In this document: positions 1 through 10,330 of the stretch, one piece after another
Numbering within the stretch: position 1 is the first letter of the stretch
How the letters are laid out: each line of letters begins with the position of its first letter
NCBI GenBank assembly: GCA_019418305.1
Contig: DYCA01000037.1
Location: forward strand, 2,841-15,951
Reading direction: 5' to 3'
DNA from: Clostridiales bacterium
GTDB lineage: Bacteria > Bacillota > Clostridia > Oscillospirales > Butyricicoccaceae
DNA: 13,111 nucleotides
The notes under the pieces: model-generated
What the model saw: only the letters and a program-made list of their open reading frames with translations
Database searches by the model: none
Told to the model about the DNA's origin: nothing
Position numbers and translations under genes: made by a program

Positions 1-237
1 GTTCTGAAAATCGGGAGCGGCGAGGCCATTCTGTCCACGCCGTTTCGGATTCTGGTGCGTGCCAAAATGAAAAAGCTGGCTGCCGCTATTGCTGCGGGAA
101 AGTCACAGACATGGAAGGTCACCATGCCGATTTCCAAAAACATGTTTCTCCGCGCGTCCACCGTTTATTGGACGAATTATGGAAAGCGCAACGGGATTAC
201 AAAAGAACAGATGCAAAGCATGCAGATTGAAGAATAA
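1..237 (+). CDS. 3' end of an unrecognised gene (partial)
   Basis: Frame 1 is open from the first base to a TAA at 235-237, giving the last 78 residues of a protein whose start lies outside the window. An internal ATG at 67 is not needed, because the frame is already open upstream. The visible part is basic, with an alanine-rich stretch (KKLAAAIAAGK) and a tail ending in IEE. I see no membrane segment or catalytic motif and do not recognise the family. The stop lies 18 bases before the next ATG, and that gap is almost entirely the next gene's ribosome binding site, so the two genes are probably co-transcribed. It is likely a real gene because base composition and spacing match its neighbour, but its function is unknown. 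Confidence 0.6.
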   Translation, partial: VLKIGSGEAILSTPFRILVRAKMKKLAAAIAAGKSQTWKVTMPISKNMFLRASTVYWTNYGKRNGITKEQMQSMQIEE

Positions 238-255
238 GCGGAGGGGGGAGAGTCA

Positions 256-1002
256 ATGAAATATCGGTATTGGTTAGCAGCGGCGCTGTTGCTGACCACG
301 CTGTCAGGCTGCACCATTCCAGCGGAGGAGCAAACTGTCTTGCCGGAAGAGTCGGCAGATATTGCAGCGGCGGAGAATGAGATGCCGTCGGCGGTTGAAA
401 CTCCTAAGGCAGGAGAGGATGACATACAAACGGCAGATCTGCCGGACCCGCCGCAGGACGCGCAGGCTTTTGTCCGCGTGCAGGACTATATTCCGGATAT
501 CGCGGTCGATTTGCGATACGCTACCACAAATAACTTTACCGGCAAGGTGATTTACGCCTATGACGATGCATGGCTGCGCTATGCTACGGTCAGCAAGCTG
601 TCGGATGCGCAGGAGCAGCTCAAGGCACAAGGCTACCGGCTTTGTATCTGGGATGCATTTCGTTCGGCCCATTCGCAGCAGACCCTGTGGAAGACCTATC
701 CGGACGGTAACTATGTCGCCAATCCTGCCAACGGCTATTCGGGACATACCCGTGGCGACACGGTTGACGTCACACTGGTGACACTGGAAGGGGAGGCGGT
801 AGAGATGCCGTCTGGATTTGATGATTTTACCGCGCTGGCAGATCGAAATTATGAAGATGTGTCCGCGGCCGCAGGTGAACATGCGATGCTGCTGGAATCG
901 GTGATGGAATCCTGTGGATTTACCGGATACGATAAGGAATGGTGGCATTACAGTGACAACGACCGCGCGCAGCCCGCACCAGACTTTGAGCCGGCGGCAT
1001 AA
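256..1002 (+). CDS. Lipid-anchored VanX-type D-Ala-D-Ala dipeptidase (peptidase family M15D)
   Basis: The product is 248 residues. A short signal peptide (hydrophobic residues 6-17) ends in the lipobox LSGC with the lipidated cysteine at C19, so the protein should be anchored outside the cytoplasmic membrane. Residues 20-75 are an acidic, proline/alanine-rich linker. The catalytic domain follows. SGHTRGDTVD holds the zinc ligands H164 and D171, and EWWH holds the catalytic E228 and third zinc ligand H231. DAFRS holds R136, matching the substrate-binding arginine of VanX. The family hydrolyses D-Ala-D-Ala. Vancomycin-resistance VanX is cytoplasmic and clusters with vanH and vanA, neither of which is in view. 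An external enzyme is more likely to process dipeptides released from cell wall, though this is inference. The ATG follows a strong GGAGGGGGGAG site. The family call is firm; the physiological role is not. Confidence 0.9.
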   Translation: MKYRYWLAAALLLTTLSGCTIPAEEQTVLPEESADIAAAENEMPSAVETPKAGEDDIQTADLPDPPQDAQAFVRVQDYIPDIAVDLRYATTNNFTGKVIYAYDDAWLRYATVSKLSDAQEQLKAQGYRLCIWDAFRSAHSQQTLWKTYPDGNYVANPANGYSGHTRGDTVDVTLVTLEGEAVEMPSGFDDFTALADRNYEDVSAAAGEHAMLLESVMESCGFTGYDKEWWHYSDNDRAQPAPDFEPAA

Positions 1003-1062
1003 GTCGATGTAAGACGGCTCAAATTGACAGAAATAATAAAGAGGATTTTCCTTCACGAAATC

Positions 1063-1100
1063 ATGGCGATGCGTTTTGTTATGAACGCATCGCCATTTTT
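1063..1100 (+). terminator. Intrinsic terminator for the dipeptidase operon
   Basis: A perfect 13-bp stem (1063-1075 paired with 1084-1096, GC-rich core GGCGATGCG) closes an 8-base loop and runs into TTTTT at 1096-1100. It lies about 60 bases after the dipeptidase stop and is oriented for the + strand. Confidence 0.9.
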
Positions 1101-1159
1101 ACAGGAGGACTGGCTGTTTTCGCTGTTATTTTGTCCAAGCTATTGACTTGTTTGGCTAT

Positions 1160-1195
1160 AAAAAACCAGCAGCACGCTGGAAAGCGTGCTGCTGG
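1160..1195 (-). terminator. Intrinsic terminator for phosphoketolase
   Basis: A perfect 13-bp stem (1166-1178 paired with 1183-1195, arm CCAGCAGCACGCT) has a 4-base loop. Read on the - strand it is followed by TTTTTT (the A run at 1160-1165). It lies about 95 bases beyond the xfp stop and ends that transcription unit. The + strand side has a later T run, so it may also stop + transcripts. Confidence 0.9.
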
Positions 1196-1290
1196 TATCA
1201 ACTATTTTTTATTGTCTGCCTGACGGGTACCACTTGAATGCTGCGGCACGTCCTTTTCAGGTTTTCTGCAAGCATAGCTTAAGCGAGCAA

Positions 1291-3675
1291 TCAGTTATCC
1301 CATTTCCAGTCACGAATCTCAGGCATATCGATTCCGTATTCTGTGATATACTGCTTATGCTCAACCAGCTTGTCGCTCATTTTCTGATACAGATAAGCGC
1401 CACGATTGCCAAGCTGAGGCAGGCGCAGCATTGCATCCTGTACCAGATGGAAACGGTCGATATCATTCTGCACACGCATATCAAACGGAGTCGTGATCGT
1501 GCCTTCCTCCTTATAGCCGCGTACATGCAGATGACGATTGTGACGGCGGTAGGTCAGTTCATGCACCAAAGTCGGATAACCATGGAAAGCAAAAATAATT
1601 GGCTTATCCTTGGTAAACAGCATATCATATTCTGCGTCGGTCAGACCATGCGGATGCTCTGTGGCAGGCTGCAGTTTCATCAGGTCCACCACATTGATGA
1701 CGCGAACCTTGACCTCCGGCAACTCCTTCCGCAGAATGGATACAGCCGCAAGGGTTTCCAGCGTCGGCGTCTCGCCACAGCAAGCCATTACGATATCCGG
1801 CTCGGCCCCCTGATCGTTTGAAGCCCAATCCCAGATGCCGATACCCTGCGTGCAGTGTTTCACGGCTTGTTCCATCGTCAGCCATTGCGGCCGCGGATGT
1901 TTGCTGGCAACAATTACATTGACATAGTTGCGGCTCTTGATACAGTGATCAAAGCAGCTGAGCAGGCAGTTCGCATCCGGCGGCAGATACAGACGCACAA
2001 CATCCGCCTTCTTGTTTGCGATATGATCCAGGAAGCCCGGATCCTGATGGGTAAAGCCATTGTGATCCTGCTGCCATACGTTAGACGCCAAGATGAGGTT
2101 GAGTGAAGCGATCTTCTGTCTCCAGGGAAGCTGATTGCATACCTTGAGCCACTTGGCGTGCTGTGCCGCCATCGAATCGATGATACGGATAAATGCTTCG
2201 TAGCTGGCAAAGAAGCCATGACGGCCCGTCAGCAGATAGCCTTCCAGCCAGCCCTCGCACATATGCTCAGAAAGCATACCATCCATTACGCGGCCGTCTG
2301 CTGCCAGAAATTCATCCGTGTCCAATTTCTCTGCGTTCCAATCACGGTTCGTGACCTCAAAAATATGAGACAGACGGTTGGACATGGTTTCATCCGGTCC
2401 AAATGCGCGGAAATTGCGGCTGCTCTCGTTGAGCTTGAATACATCCCGCACATAGGCGCCCAGTTCGATCATATCCTGTCCTTCGACAGCGCCCGGCGCC
2501 GGGACGTTAAATGCATAATCCCGGAAATCCGGCAGACGCAGATCGCGCAGCAGCAGTCCGCCATTGGCATGTGGATTGGCGCCGATTCGATGGTTGCCCT
2601 TGGGTGCAAGCTCGCGCAGCTCCGGAATCAAACGGCCGTTTTCGTCAAACAGCTCCTCCGGGTGGTAGCTGTGCAGCCAGTCGTTCAGGATCTGCAGGTG
2701 CTCGGGCTTATCCATCATGATCGGCACCTGATGCGCGCGGAAGCTGCCTTCGATCTGCTGGCCATCCACATTTTTGGGACCGGTCCAGCCCTTCGGTGTG
2801 CGCAGTACGATCATCGGCCAAACAGGGCGTGTTGCGTCGCCGGTCTCACGGGCATGCTTCTGGATCGCAAGAATCTCCTCCACTACCTGATCGAGGGTTT
2901 CAGCCATCTTTTTGTGCATCGTCATCGGGTCGTCGCCCTCGACAAAATAGGGTTTCCAACCGCAGCCCTCAAAATACTTCTGCAGCTCCTCATGTGAGAT
3001 GCGGGAGAAGATAGTCGGATTGGAAATCTTATATCCGTTCAAATGCAGAATTGGCAGCACCGCGCCATCGGTAATCGGATTGAGGAACTTGTTGGACTGC
3101 CATGAGGTTGCCAGCGGTCCAGTCTCCGCCTCGCCGTCGCCAACCGTAACGGCTGCAATCAGATCCGGATTATCAAATACTGCGCCAAAGGCGTGTGCAA
3201 TGGAGTAGCCCAGTTCGCCGCCTTCATTGATCGAACCCGGCGTTTCCGGCGCTACGTGGCTGGCAATACCGCCCGGGAAAGAGAACTGCTTGAAAAGGCG
3301 CTTCATTCCCTCGGTATCCTCGCTCACATTCGGATAAACCTCGCTGTATGTTCCTTCCAGATAAGTATTGGCAACAAAGAAGTTTCCACCATGTCCCGGT
3401 CCGGACAGCAGGATCAAATCCAAGTCATATCGCTTGATGGCGCGATTGAGGTGGACATATACAAAGTTCTGCCCCGGTACGGTGCCCCAATGTCCAACAA
3501 TCTTCTTTTTGATCTGATCCATGGTGAGAGGTGCTCGCAGAAGCGGATTATCCAGAAGATAGAGCTGGCCTGCTGCCAAGTAATTGGCTGCGCGCCAATA
3601 TGCGTCCATCTTATGCAATAACTCGTCCGTCAATGCGCCTTTTTCCTCGCATACAGCGTGGGTGTTATCTTCCAT
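1291..3675 (-). CDS. xfp: Xylulose-5-phosphate/fructose-6-phosphate phosphoketolase
   Basis: The product is 794 residues, the usual size for this thiamine-diphosphate enzyme. It cleaves xylulose-5-P (and often fructose-6-P) with phosphate to acetyl phosphate plus glyceraldehyde-3-P (or erythrose-4-P) in the cytoplasm. The N-terminal half holds the active-site histidines H62 ([11 protein letters not shown]), H95 (GPGHGG) and H140. The diphosphate/metal motif [14 protein letters not shown] starts at residue 179. GSFRAHQVP contributes H315, and [15 protein letters not shown] near 473-487 probably contains the catalytic Glu (E474 by my recall of the family alignment). The ATG at 3675 follows AAAGGAG with a 9-base gap. 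The gene runs in the same direction as the upstream ATP synthase operon, 232 bases away, and ends at its own terminator. The family is certain; substrate preference between the two sugars cannot be read from sequence. Confidence 0.97.
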   Translation of the reverse strand: MEDNTHAVCEEKGALTDELLHKMDAYWRAANYLAAGQLYLLDNPLLRAPLTMDQIKKKIVGHWGTVPGQNFVYVHLNRAIKRYDLDLILLSGPGHGGNFFVANTYLEGTYSEVYPNVSEDTEGMKRLFKQFSFPGGIASHVAPETPGSINEGGELGYSIAHAFGAVFDNPDLIAAVTVGDGEAETGPLATSWQSNKFLNPITDGAVLPILHLNGYKISNPTIFSRISHEELQKYFEGCGWKPYFVEGDDPMTMHKKMAETLDQVVEEILAIQKHARETGDATRPVWPMIVLRTPKGWTGPKNVDGQQIEGSFRAHQVPIMMDKPEHLQILNDWLHSYHPEELFDENGRLIPELRELAPKGNHRIGANPHANGGLLLRDLRLPDFRDYAFNVPAPGAVEGQDMIELGAYVRDVFKLNESSRNFRAFGPDETMSNRLSHIFEVTNRDWNAEKLDTDEFLAADGRVMDGMLSEHMCEGWLEGYLLTGRHGFFASYEAFIRIIDSMAAQHAKWLKVCNQLPWRQKIASLNLILASNVWQQDHNGFTHQDPGFLDHIANKKADVVRLYLPPDANCLLSCFDHCIKSRNYVNVIVASKHPRPQWLTMEQAVKHCTQGIGIWDWASNDQGAEPDIVMACCGETPTLETLAAVSILRKELPEVKVRVINVVDLMKLQPATEHPHGLTDAEYDMLFTKDKPIIFAFHGYPTLVHELTYRRHNRHLHVRGYKEEGTITTPFDMRVQNDIDRFHLVQDAMLRLPQLGNRGAYLYQKMSDKLVEHKQYITEYGIDMPEIRDWKWDN

Positions 3676-3723
3676 TTTTGAATGCTCCTTTCTTACCTAC
3701 AAGGCCCTTTTGCTTTCGCTTTT

Positions 3724-3731
3724 ATTGTATA
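3724..3731 (-). promoter_or_regulatory. Putative xfp promoter -10 region
   Basis: On the - strand the bases TGGTATACAAT give an extended -10 (TG-N-TATACA) or an ordinary -10 TACAAT, about 50 bases before the xfp start codon. The matching -35 position is poor, so this is the best candidate rather than a clear promoter. Confidence 0.4.
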
Positions 3732-3810
3732 CCACTGTAGAGCAGTCAGCCAGATTTTTATGATTGAAAAATTAACAATGTTTTAGAGCTTAAAATTCTC
3801 ATTTTTATTC

Positions 3811-3830
3811 ATTGTGAATAATTTCACAAT
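3811..3830. promoter_or_regulatory. Perfect 20-bp palindrome matching a Rex operator
   Basis: The 8-base arms ATTGTGAA and TTCACAAT flank TAAT. The inner 18 bases, TTGTGAATAATTTCACAA, fit the published consensus for the NADH-sensing repressor Rex in Firmicutes (TTGTGAA-W4-TTCACAA). It lies between atpC and xfp, centred about 145 bases before the xfp start. A weaker partial copy, with one good half TTAACAA, lies at 3761-3778. The same bases also read as a CRP-type site (TGTGA-N6-TCACA). Rex is the better guess in Clostridia. There is no T run on either side, so it is not a good terminator. Confidence 0.55.
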
Positions 3831-3907
3831 ATCTGGTTTGAATGTGTCCTGACGCCACAAATTCCTGTTGATTCTCTGCAAACCACAGGTTGATACCAAA
3901 AGCTTTT

Positions 3908-4308
3908 TTACTTGGGCCGCGCGCGCAAACGTGCCATGGCACGGGCAAGCGCTGCCTTGGAGAGATGGTATTCGCGCACGCTTTGGTGCTGGCGCAGCCG
4001 CTCCTCAGCACGCTCCTTCGCGCGTTCGGCCCGTGCATGGTCGATCTCGTCGGGGCGCTCGGCGCTTGACACCAAAAGAATCGTATAATCCGGCATAATT
4101 TCAGCAAGCCCATCGCTGACTACGACTTCCTGCCAAACGCCGTTCACCTGAAAGCGGGCGATGCCCGGCTCAATCGCAGTGACGACTGGCTCATGACCGG
4201 GCTGCACACCGTACGCGCCGTCAATCGCAGGTATCACCAGTCCCTCAGCGGGACCGACATAAAACTGCTTTTCCGGCGTAATAATTTCCAAATAAAACAG
4301 GTTATCCA

Positions 4309-4309
<1 letters not shown>
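3908..4309 (-). CDS. atpC: F1Fo ATP synthase epsilon subunit
   Basis: The product is 133 residues, normal length. The N-terminal beta-sandwich domain (about 1-84) contains FYLEIITPEKQFYVG and the typical GAYGVQPGHEPVV segment. The C-terminal part (about 88-133) is a charged, Arg/Ala-rich helical pair (ERAKERAEERLRQ) of the kind that can fold up and inhibit ATP hydrolysis. The subunit is part of the central stalk and contacts gamma and the c-ring. Its ATG shares one base with the TAA of atpD (TAATG), so translation is probably coupled. It is the last gene of the atp operon, and no convincing intrinsic terminator follows before xfp. Confidence 0.97.
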
Positions 4310-6663
<2,354 letters not shown>

Positions 6664-6676
<13 letters not shown>

Positions 6677-8175
6677 GCCGCACCCACCTGCTTTTTATAT
6701 GCCTCCAGCGCTTCGCGGATCTGCTCTGCCGCCGTGCCGGTTAGGGTGCCGGTGGACTGGATCTCACCCGTCAGGGTCTCGGGCAAGCTGTCTGCAAAAT
6801 CGTGGACAAACTGGTTGACACGATCAAGAGGAATATCGGAAAGCAGGCCGCTCGTTGCAACGTACAGGATAACCGCCTGCTGCCATACCTGCAGCGGGTG
6901 GCAGAGCGGCTGTTTCAAAATCTCCATCAGGTGTTTGCCGTGGGCAAGCGTCCGGCGGGTATCCTTATCCAAATCCGAACTGAATTGGGTGAATACTTCA
7001 AGCTCGCGGAAACGAGCCAAGTCGATACGCAGCGTACCGGCTGTTTTCTTGACTGCCTTGGTCTGTGCAGCACCACCCACACGGGAAACCGACAGACCAA
7101 CGTTGACTGCCGGACGCTGACCCGCAAAGAACAGATCGTTTTCCAGATAAATCTGTCCATCCGTGATTGAAATGACATTGGTAGGGATGTAAGCGGAAAC
7201 GTCGCCCGCCTGCGTTTCAATAATCGGCAGCGCGGTCATCGAGCCGCCGCCATATTTTTCGGTCAGATGGCAGGCACGTTCGAGCAGACGAGAATGCAGA
7301 TAGAATACATCGCCCGGATACGCCTCGCGACCCGGCGAGCGGCGCAGCAGCAGCGACAGGGTTCGGTAGGCGACTGCATGCTTGGTCAGGTCGTCGTAGA
7401 CAATCAGCACGTCTCGGCCTTTTTCCATAAAATATTCGCCGATCGCCGCTCCCGCATAAGGCGCAATGTACTGCTGCGGCGCAGAATCGGCTGCGGTTGC
7501 TGAAAGAATGATGCTGTATTCCAGCGCGCCGTGTTTTTCCAGCGTGCCGCGCAGCTTAGCGACCGTGGATGCCTTCTGGCCAATCGCAACATAGATGCAG
7601 ATCACGTTCTGGCCCTTTTGGTTCAGGATTGCATCCACAGCGATCGAAGTCTTGCCGGTCTGTCGGTCGCCAATGATCAATTCACGCTGTCCACGGCCGA
7701 TCGGGACCATTGCATCGATTGCCAGAATACCGGTTTGCAGCGGCTGGTTGACCGGCTCACGTGTGACGACGCCCGGTGCTTCGCGTTCGATTGGGCGTGT
7801 CTCAGTACAGGCGATCGGTCCCAGACCGTCAATCGGCTCACCCAGAGCGTTGACCGTTCGGCCGAGCATCGCATCACCGACCGGCACATCTGCCGCGCGA
7901 CCGGTGCGCCGAACCTGAGAGCCTTCATGCAGCCCGGTCTCGCTGCCGAGAAGGACAACGCCTACGCTGTCGCGCTCCAGCCCGAGCACGACGCCGCGCA
8001 CCCCGGTTTCAAATTCCACCAGCTCGCCGTATACTGCGCGGCCCAGACCGTAAACAGTTGCGATTCCGTCGCCGATTTCGAGAACCGTGCCGGTTTCATC
8101 CCGGCGGGTACGGTTATCATATTGTTCAATCTCCTCGCGGAGAATGGATATAATTTCATCAGAATGGTTCAACAA
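6664..8175 (-). CDS. atpA: F1Fo ATP synthase alpha subunit
   Basis: The product is 503 residues, normal length. This is the non-catalytic nucleotide-binding F1 subunit. It has the beta-barrel segment [16 protein letters not shown], the Walker A motif GDRQTGKT at 169-176, a Walker B-like strand ([13 protein letters not shown]), and [13 protein letters not shown] carrying the arginine that reaches the catalytic site. No ATG is available. The start is TTG at 8175 (a second TTG follows at once), three bases after the atpH stop and preceded by AAGGGGTGA, which itself includes that stop. Placement inside the operon implies coupled translation. The last 13 bases overlap atpG. Confidence 0.97.
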
Positions 8176-8178
8176 TTT

Positions 8179-8694
8179 TCACCCCTTTTGCAGGCTTTGT
8201 GCCAGTGCATGAAGCTGCCCGCTTACACTTTTATCATAGGTAACGCCGTCCAGTTCGGCGACAAAACCGCCCAGCACCGCCGGGTCGATTATAATTTCCA
8301 TCGTCATTGCCTGATAGCCATGCCTGCGGCACAGCAGCCGTGCCAGTTCACTCAGCTGCGCATCATCTAGTTCGCGTGCACAGCGCAGCGTGCAAAGACC
8401 CTCCTTGTTTGCATGCAGTTCCAGCAGGCGATATGCCTTCACGATTTCAGGAAGCAGTTGCATCCGGCCTTTTTCCGCCAGCATTTTGTAGAAATGCTGC
8501 AGTTTATCGTGTTCGGTAAAGTCCGGGAGACGGTCGAGAACGGCGTGCTTTTCCCGGACTTCCACCGCTGGGCTGCATAGCGCTTCCCACAGCGGTGCAC
8601 AACCGGTCAGGTAATCTGCGGTTCGCCGCAGTTCTTCCAGCGTACAGTCGGACTCCCGCAGCGCAGCAGCATAGCGGGCCGCCACCGTGCTCAT
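8179..8694 (-). CDS. atpH: F1Fo ATP synthase delta subunit
   Basis: The product is 171 residues, close to the usual 175-180. The delta (OSCP-like) subunit joins the b-subunit peripheral stalk to the top of F1. The N-terminal helical domain begins MSTVAARYAAALRE, a good match to the family (RYAxAL). The C-terminal domain contains the typical VDPAVLGGF-like segment, here IDPAVLGGFVAELDG, and ends in SVSGQLHALAQSLQ. The start overlaps atpF by four bases (ATGA), and the stop is three bases before atpA. The family diverges fast, so the call leans partly on position in the operon, but the C-terminal motif is clear. Confidence 0.95.
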   Translation of the reverse strand: MSTVAARYAAALRESDCTLEELRRTADYLTGCAPLWEALCSPAVEVREKHAVLDRLPDFTEHDKLQHFYKMLAEKGRMQLLPEIVKAYRLLELHANKEGLCTLRCARELDDAQLSELARLLCRRHGYQAMTMEIIIDPAVLGGFVAELDGVTYDKSVSGQLHALAQSLQKG

Positions 8695-9182
8695 AACGCG
8701 TCACCCGCTTCCTCCTGCAGGAAAGAATCCAGCATGGTGCGATCTGTATCTGCATCCAGACGGCATTGAGAAACCTTGGCCGTAGTCAGCAGCACCAGTG
8801 CCGCAATCTGCTTTTTGGCGTCCGCCAGCATAGCCGCGCGGTCTGCTTCACGCTGCTGCGCGGCCTGCGCATTGAGCCGCTGTACAGCCTGCTCGGCCTC
8901 GGCAATGCGGCGCGCATATTCTCTCTCCCCGCGTTGCTTGGCAGCGGCAATGATGCGCGCCGCCTCCTCCTGGGTCTGCGCCAGCTGACGGTCGGATTCC
9001 GCCTTGCGCTGTTCGGCATCGGCCAGACGGTTTTCAGCCTGGTCGATGGTATCAGACACGCCTTGCGCCCGCTCATCCAGCATTTTGGTGACCGGCCCGA
9101 AAAGGAATTTCTTCATCAGCAGGAACAGAACCAGCAGATTGACGAATACCCATATGATTTGAGCGTTCAGATTCAGGATCAT
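8691..9182 (-). CDS. atpF: F1Fo ATP synthase b subunit
   Basis: From the chosen start the product is 163 residues. One N-terminal membrane helix (about residues 6-24, IIWVFVNLLVLFLLMKKFL) is followed by FGPVTKMLDERAQ and a long charged helix rich in Ala, Glu, Arg and Gln. This is the classic peripheral-stalk coiled coil. The reading frame could start 45 bases earlier, but that adds a polar [11 protein letters not shown] tail ahead of the membrane helix and overlaps atpE. The ATG at 9182 has a GGGGGC site 16 bases after the atpE stop and fits the family better. The stop overlaps the atpH start (ATGA). There is only one b-type gene. Confidence 0.96.
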   Translation of the reverse strand: MILNLNAQIIWVFVNLLVLFLLMKKFLFGPVTKMLDERAQGVSDTIDQAENRLADAEQRKAESDRQLAQTQEEAARIIAAAKQRGEREYARRIAEAEQAVQRLNAQAAQQREADRAAMLADAKKQIAALVLLTTAKVSQCRLDADTDRTMLDSFLQEEAGDAL

Positions 9183-9198
9183 CCGATAACGCCCCCGA

Positions 9199-9428
<230 letters not shown>

Positions 9429-9450
9429 AATTTTTGTTGCCCAAAGTTGT

Positions 9451-10137
9451 TTACTCGATTGATTCCGCAAGGAATAGCGTTGTCAAAAAGACAAACACAA
9501 TCGCCTGAATCATGCCGTCGAACACGTCAAAATACAGACTGAACGGAATCGGTATGATGGCCGGAACGGCCAGCTTGATGAGCTCCATGATAACAAAGCC
9601 CGCGAAAATGTTGCCGAACAGACGCATACAAAGCGACAATGGACGGATGCCGATCTCCATAATGTTGAGCGGCGCCACAATTGCCACCGGCTCACCGAAC
9701 TTTTTCAGCCCGCCGCCCAATCCGTGATAACGGAATTGCGCGCCGTAGATTAACACTGCACTCATCAGCGCCAAACCGGCTGTGACGTTCAGGTCCTTTG
9801 TCGGCGGAGCAACGCCGAACAGGCCGGACACATTCGCCAGAGCCAGATACAGGCCGACCGTGCCCAGATACGGCGCGAATGTGCGCCAGTGGGCCTCGCC
9901 GAGCGAATCGCGACAAAAGTTGTTGATAAAACCAACCAGCATCTCTGCGGCCATCTGTCGTCGTCCGGGCTTTTTGCGCATCCCATGCGTCAGCCAGATC
10001 GCTGCAAGAGTGAGCACAAGCATGATTACCCATGTAACGACTGCAGATTCCGGTACCGGTATTCCGCCGAACAGTGGGATTTCAAATGCCGTATGTGTTT
10101 GCAGCTGCGCATTGAGTTCCGCTTTGATTGCCTCCAA
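9451..10137 (-). CDS. atpB: F1Fo ATP synthase a subunit
   Basis: From the chosen start the product is 228 residues. It is a membrane protein with about five hydrophobic helices (for example 33-50 and 150-200). The essential arginine that faces the c-ring is R172 in SLCMRLFGNIFAG, and the C-terminal helix LTTLFLAESIE ends the protein as usual. There is no suitable ATG. A TTG at 10164 would give nine more residues (KNKKGGYL), but those bases are the ribosome binding site itself. A TTG at 10137 lies exactly 7 bases after AAGGGGGG, so I use it. This is the first gene of the operon; no atpI precedes it. Confidence 0.95.
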   Translation of the reverse strand: MEAIKAELNAQLQTHTAFEIPLFGGIPVPESAVVTWVIMLVLTLAAIWLTHGMRKKPGRRQMAAEMLVGFINNFCRDSLGEAHWRTFAPYLGTVGLYLALANVSGLFGVAPPTKDLNVTAGLALMSAVLIYGAQFRYHGLGGGLKKFGEPVAIVAPLNIMEIGIRPLSLCMRLFGNIFAGFVIMELIKLAVPAIIPIPFSLYFDVFDGMIQAIVFVFLTTLFLAESIE

Positions 10138-10175
10138 CAGGTATCCCCCCTTTTTATTTTTCAACTTTGTGACCT

Positions 10176-10181
10176 ATTATA
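10176..10181 (-). promoter_or_regulatory. Putative -10 element of the atp operon promoter
   Basis: On the - strand there is an exact TATAAT about 40 bases before the atpB start. At 16-18 bases upstream the -35 candidates (GAACGA region) are poor, so the promoter may depend on an activator. One arm of the 11-bp inverted repeat lies directly against this -10. Confidence 0.55.
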
Positions 10182-10255
10182 GCGACAGAAATGTGAAATC
10201 GTTCCCTTACGAAAGTAAAAAAAACAAAATGCGCAAAATGCCGGTTTCTGTCGCT
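10181..10255. repeat. 11-bp inverted repeat spanning the divergent promoters
   Basis: AGCGACAGAAA at 10181-10191 has an exact reverse complement, TTTCTGTCGCT, at 10245-10255. The arms are 64 bases apart, about six helical turns. One touches the atp -10 and the other ends 15 bases before the kinase -35. Both predicted transcripts start outside the interval, so this is more likely a pair of protein-binding sites than an RNA hairpin. Confidence 0.7.
10225..10242. repeat. Tandem 9-bp repeat in the divergent control region
   Basis: CAAAATGCG is followed at once by CAAAATGCC (8 of 9 identical), just after a run of eight A bases (10217-10224). It sits between the two arms of the 11-bp inverted repeat. 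Direct repeats of this kind can bind response regulators, and the A run may bend the DNA. The function is inferred only. Confidence 0.45.
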
Positions 10256-10270
10256 TGCGCCTGATTTAAT

Positions 10271-10299
10271 TTGATGCGTTTCGCCAATTATGTTATGAT
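10271..10299 (+). promoter_or_regulatory. Promoter of the two-component operon
   Basis: TTGATG at 10271-10276, a 17-base spacer, then TATGAT at 10294-10299: a good sigma-A type promoter with five of six matches at -10 and ideal spacing. Transcription would start near 10306, leaving a leader of about 25 bases that is mostly ribosome binding site. Confidence 0.75.
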
Positions 10300-10330
10300 A
10301 GAGAAAAACGAAAAAGGAGGGGGAGTGTTG

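Noticed and set aside
256..1002. Vancomycin-resistance operon
   Set aside because: Only a VanX-like protein is present. It is a lipoprotein, and no vanH, vanA/B, vanR or vanS-type gene accompanies it. The two-component pair at 10331-12651 is CitA/CitB-type and about 9 kb away.
2158..2997. 279-residue open frame on the + strand opposite xfp
   Set aside because: It lies wholly within the conserved phosphoketolase gene, with no start signal or recognisable product.
3811..3830. Reading the palindrome as a CRP/cAMP site (TGTGA-N6-TCACA)
   Set aside because: It fits formally, but classical cAMP-CRP control is not expected in Clostridia, and the full 18-base match is to the Rex consensus.
7531..8370. 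Long open frame (279 residues) on the + strand across atpA and atpH
   Set aside because: It crosses two clearly conserved genes on the other strand and encodes nothing recognisable.
10181..10255. RNA hairpin or riboswitch formed by the 11-bp inverted repeat
   Set aside because: The predicted transcription starts of both divergent operons lie outside the repeat interval, so neither mRNA would contain both arms, and the loop would be 53 bases.
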